This document shows positions 63,288 to 64,000 of a stretch of DNA of 64,000 nt, piece by piece (position 1 is the first letter of the stretch; each line of letters begins with the position of its first letter). A program made the translations under genes and the position numbers. Origin of the DNA: Pyxidicoccus trucidator (GTDB taxonomy: Bacteria; Myxococcota; Myxococcia; Myxococcales; Myxococcaceae); the NCBI RefSeq assembly GCF_010894435.1, contig NZ_JAAIXZ010000001.1:166006-230005 (forward strand), read 5' to 3'. The notes under the pieces were generated by a model. It did no database searches. It was not told where the DNA came from and saw only the letters and a list, made by a program, of their open reading frames with translations.

Positions 63288-64000
63288 ATGACCCTGAATG
63301 TCTACGCCGTAGCCACGCCCTTCGTCATCGCCCTGGCCCTCGCGGAGTTCGCCTGGTGCGTGGCGCGGCGCAATGGCTACTACAGCTTCCAGGACTCCAT
63401 CGCGAGCATGGGCACCGCGGTGATGAACCAGTGCGTCAACGTGGCGGTGGCGCTGATGGTGCTGCCCCTGTTCACCCAGCTGGGCCAACTCGCGCCGTGG
63501 AAGCTCGACGTCTCGTCGCCGCTGGCGCTGGTGGCCCTCTTCCTCGGCGTCGACTTCCTCTTCTACTGGTTCCACCGCTTCGGCCACCGCACCAACATCG
63601 GCTGGGCGGCGCACTCGCCGCACCACTCCACCGAGGAGCTCAACTACGCGGTGGCCCTGCGCGCGAGCGTGACGCAGCGGCTCTTCTCGTTCCTCTTCTA
63701 CTGGCCGCTGGTGGTGGTCGGCTTCCCACCGGAGGCGGTGCTGGCGATGGTCGCCTTCCACCTGGTGCTGCAGTTCATCCCCCACACCCGCGTCATCCCC
63801 AAGCTGCCCCGGTGGGTGGAGTCCTGGCTGAACACGCCCTCGCACCACCGCGTGCACCACGCGCGCAATGACGCCTACATCGACAAGAACTACGCGGGCT
63901 TCCTCATCATCTGGGACCGGATGTTCGGCACCTACGCCGAGGAGACCGAGCCCTGCTCCTATGGCCTCACCACCCCGCCGAACACGTGGGACCCGACCGT
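63288..64000 (+). CDS. Sterol desaturase/fatty-acid hydroxylase superfamily protein (3' end outside window)
   Basis: At least 237 residues. The di-iron His motifs are present: DFLFYWFHRFGHR, AAHSPHHSTEELNY and TPSHHRVHHARN, separated by transmembrane helices, as in the ERG3/ERG25-like family. DKNYAGFLIIWDRMFGTYAEE is the conserved C-terminal block. It should hydroxylate or desaturate a membrane lipid. The stop codon lies beyond base 64000. Confidence 0.93.
   Translation, partial: MTLNVYAVATPFVIALALAEFAWCVARRNGYYSFQDSIASMGTAVMNQCVNVAVALMVLPLFTQLGQLAPWKLDVSSPLALVALFLGVDFLFYWFHRFGHRTNIGWAAHSPHHSTEELNYAVALRASVTQRLFSFLFYWPLVVVGFPPEAVLAMVAFHLVLQFIPHTRVIPKLPRWVESWLNTPSHHRVHHARNDAYIDKNYAGFLIIWDRMFGTYAEETEPCSYGLTTPPNTWDPT

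Overview
The window looks like a chromosomal stretch from a myxobacterium, most likely a Myxococcaceae member (Myxococcus/Corallococcus/Pyxidicoccus type). This is an inference from very high G+C with strong GC3 bias, many lipoproteins with a Leu-x-Gly-Cys lipobox, a RoxA-like diheme rubber oxygenase, a giant hybrid histidine kinase, a large NRPS and an unusual type II fatty-acid/polyketide operon. No rRNA, tRNA or CRISPR array was seen.

Layout. 1-4979 (-) is the 5' part of an NRPS gene (A-PCP-C-A, then the start of a PCP) that runs off the left edge. A CapA-like protein (5175-6410) is divergent from it. 6411-13291 is an accessory patch with visibly lower G+C: an orphan gene, IS3-family remnants on both strands, two IS21-like ends, a ParA-type ATPase, a uracil-DNA-glycosylase-like protein and dispersed repeats, with a LysR / aldo-keto reductase pair inside. 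13311-29362 holds small regulator/enzyme pairs (AraC-SDR twice, TetR-NmrA), several lipoproteins, the RoxA-like oxygenase and an ArsR-AHSA1-DoxX-DUF1801-DUF1801 operon.

29481-36150 (-) is a TetR-regulated tripartite RND efflux operon (TetR, adaptor, pump, TolC). 36255-39420 (-) is a patatin-like phospholipase plus a membrane protein. They sit behind a duplicated copy of the same TetR promoter region in which the tetR gene has collapsed to a small pseudogene. All four putative operators share one geometry (7 bp - 9 bp - 7 bp).

40579-53149 (+) is the highlight: a tightly coupled 14-gene operon. It encodes ACP, dehydratase, metallo-beta-lactamase-fold hydrolase, two ketosynthase/chain-length-factor-like pairs, a second and catalytically degenerate dehydratase, a degenerate ketoreductase next to an intact one, then an ABC ATPase, an FtsX-type permease, a LolA-like periplasmic protein and an outer-membrane beta-barrel-like protein. 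Each chain-building activity is present as one intact and one active-site-dead copy. This suggests obligate heterodimers in a highly reducing type II (aryl-polyene-like) pathway whose lipid product is moved to the outer membrane by a dedicated Lol-like route.

53191-64000 carries an epoxide-hydrolase-like enzyme, a ~2,020-residue sensor kinase with four kinase cores and two receivers, a LysR/LysE pair, a Crp-family regulator and a sterol desaturase-family protein cut by the right edge. All calls are from reading the sequence; no database search was possible.
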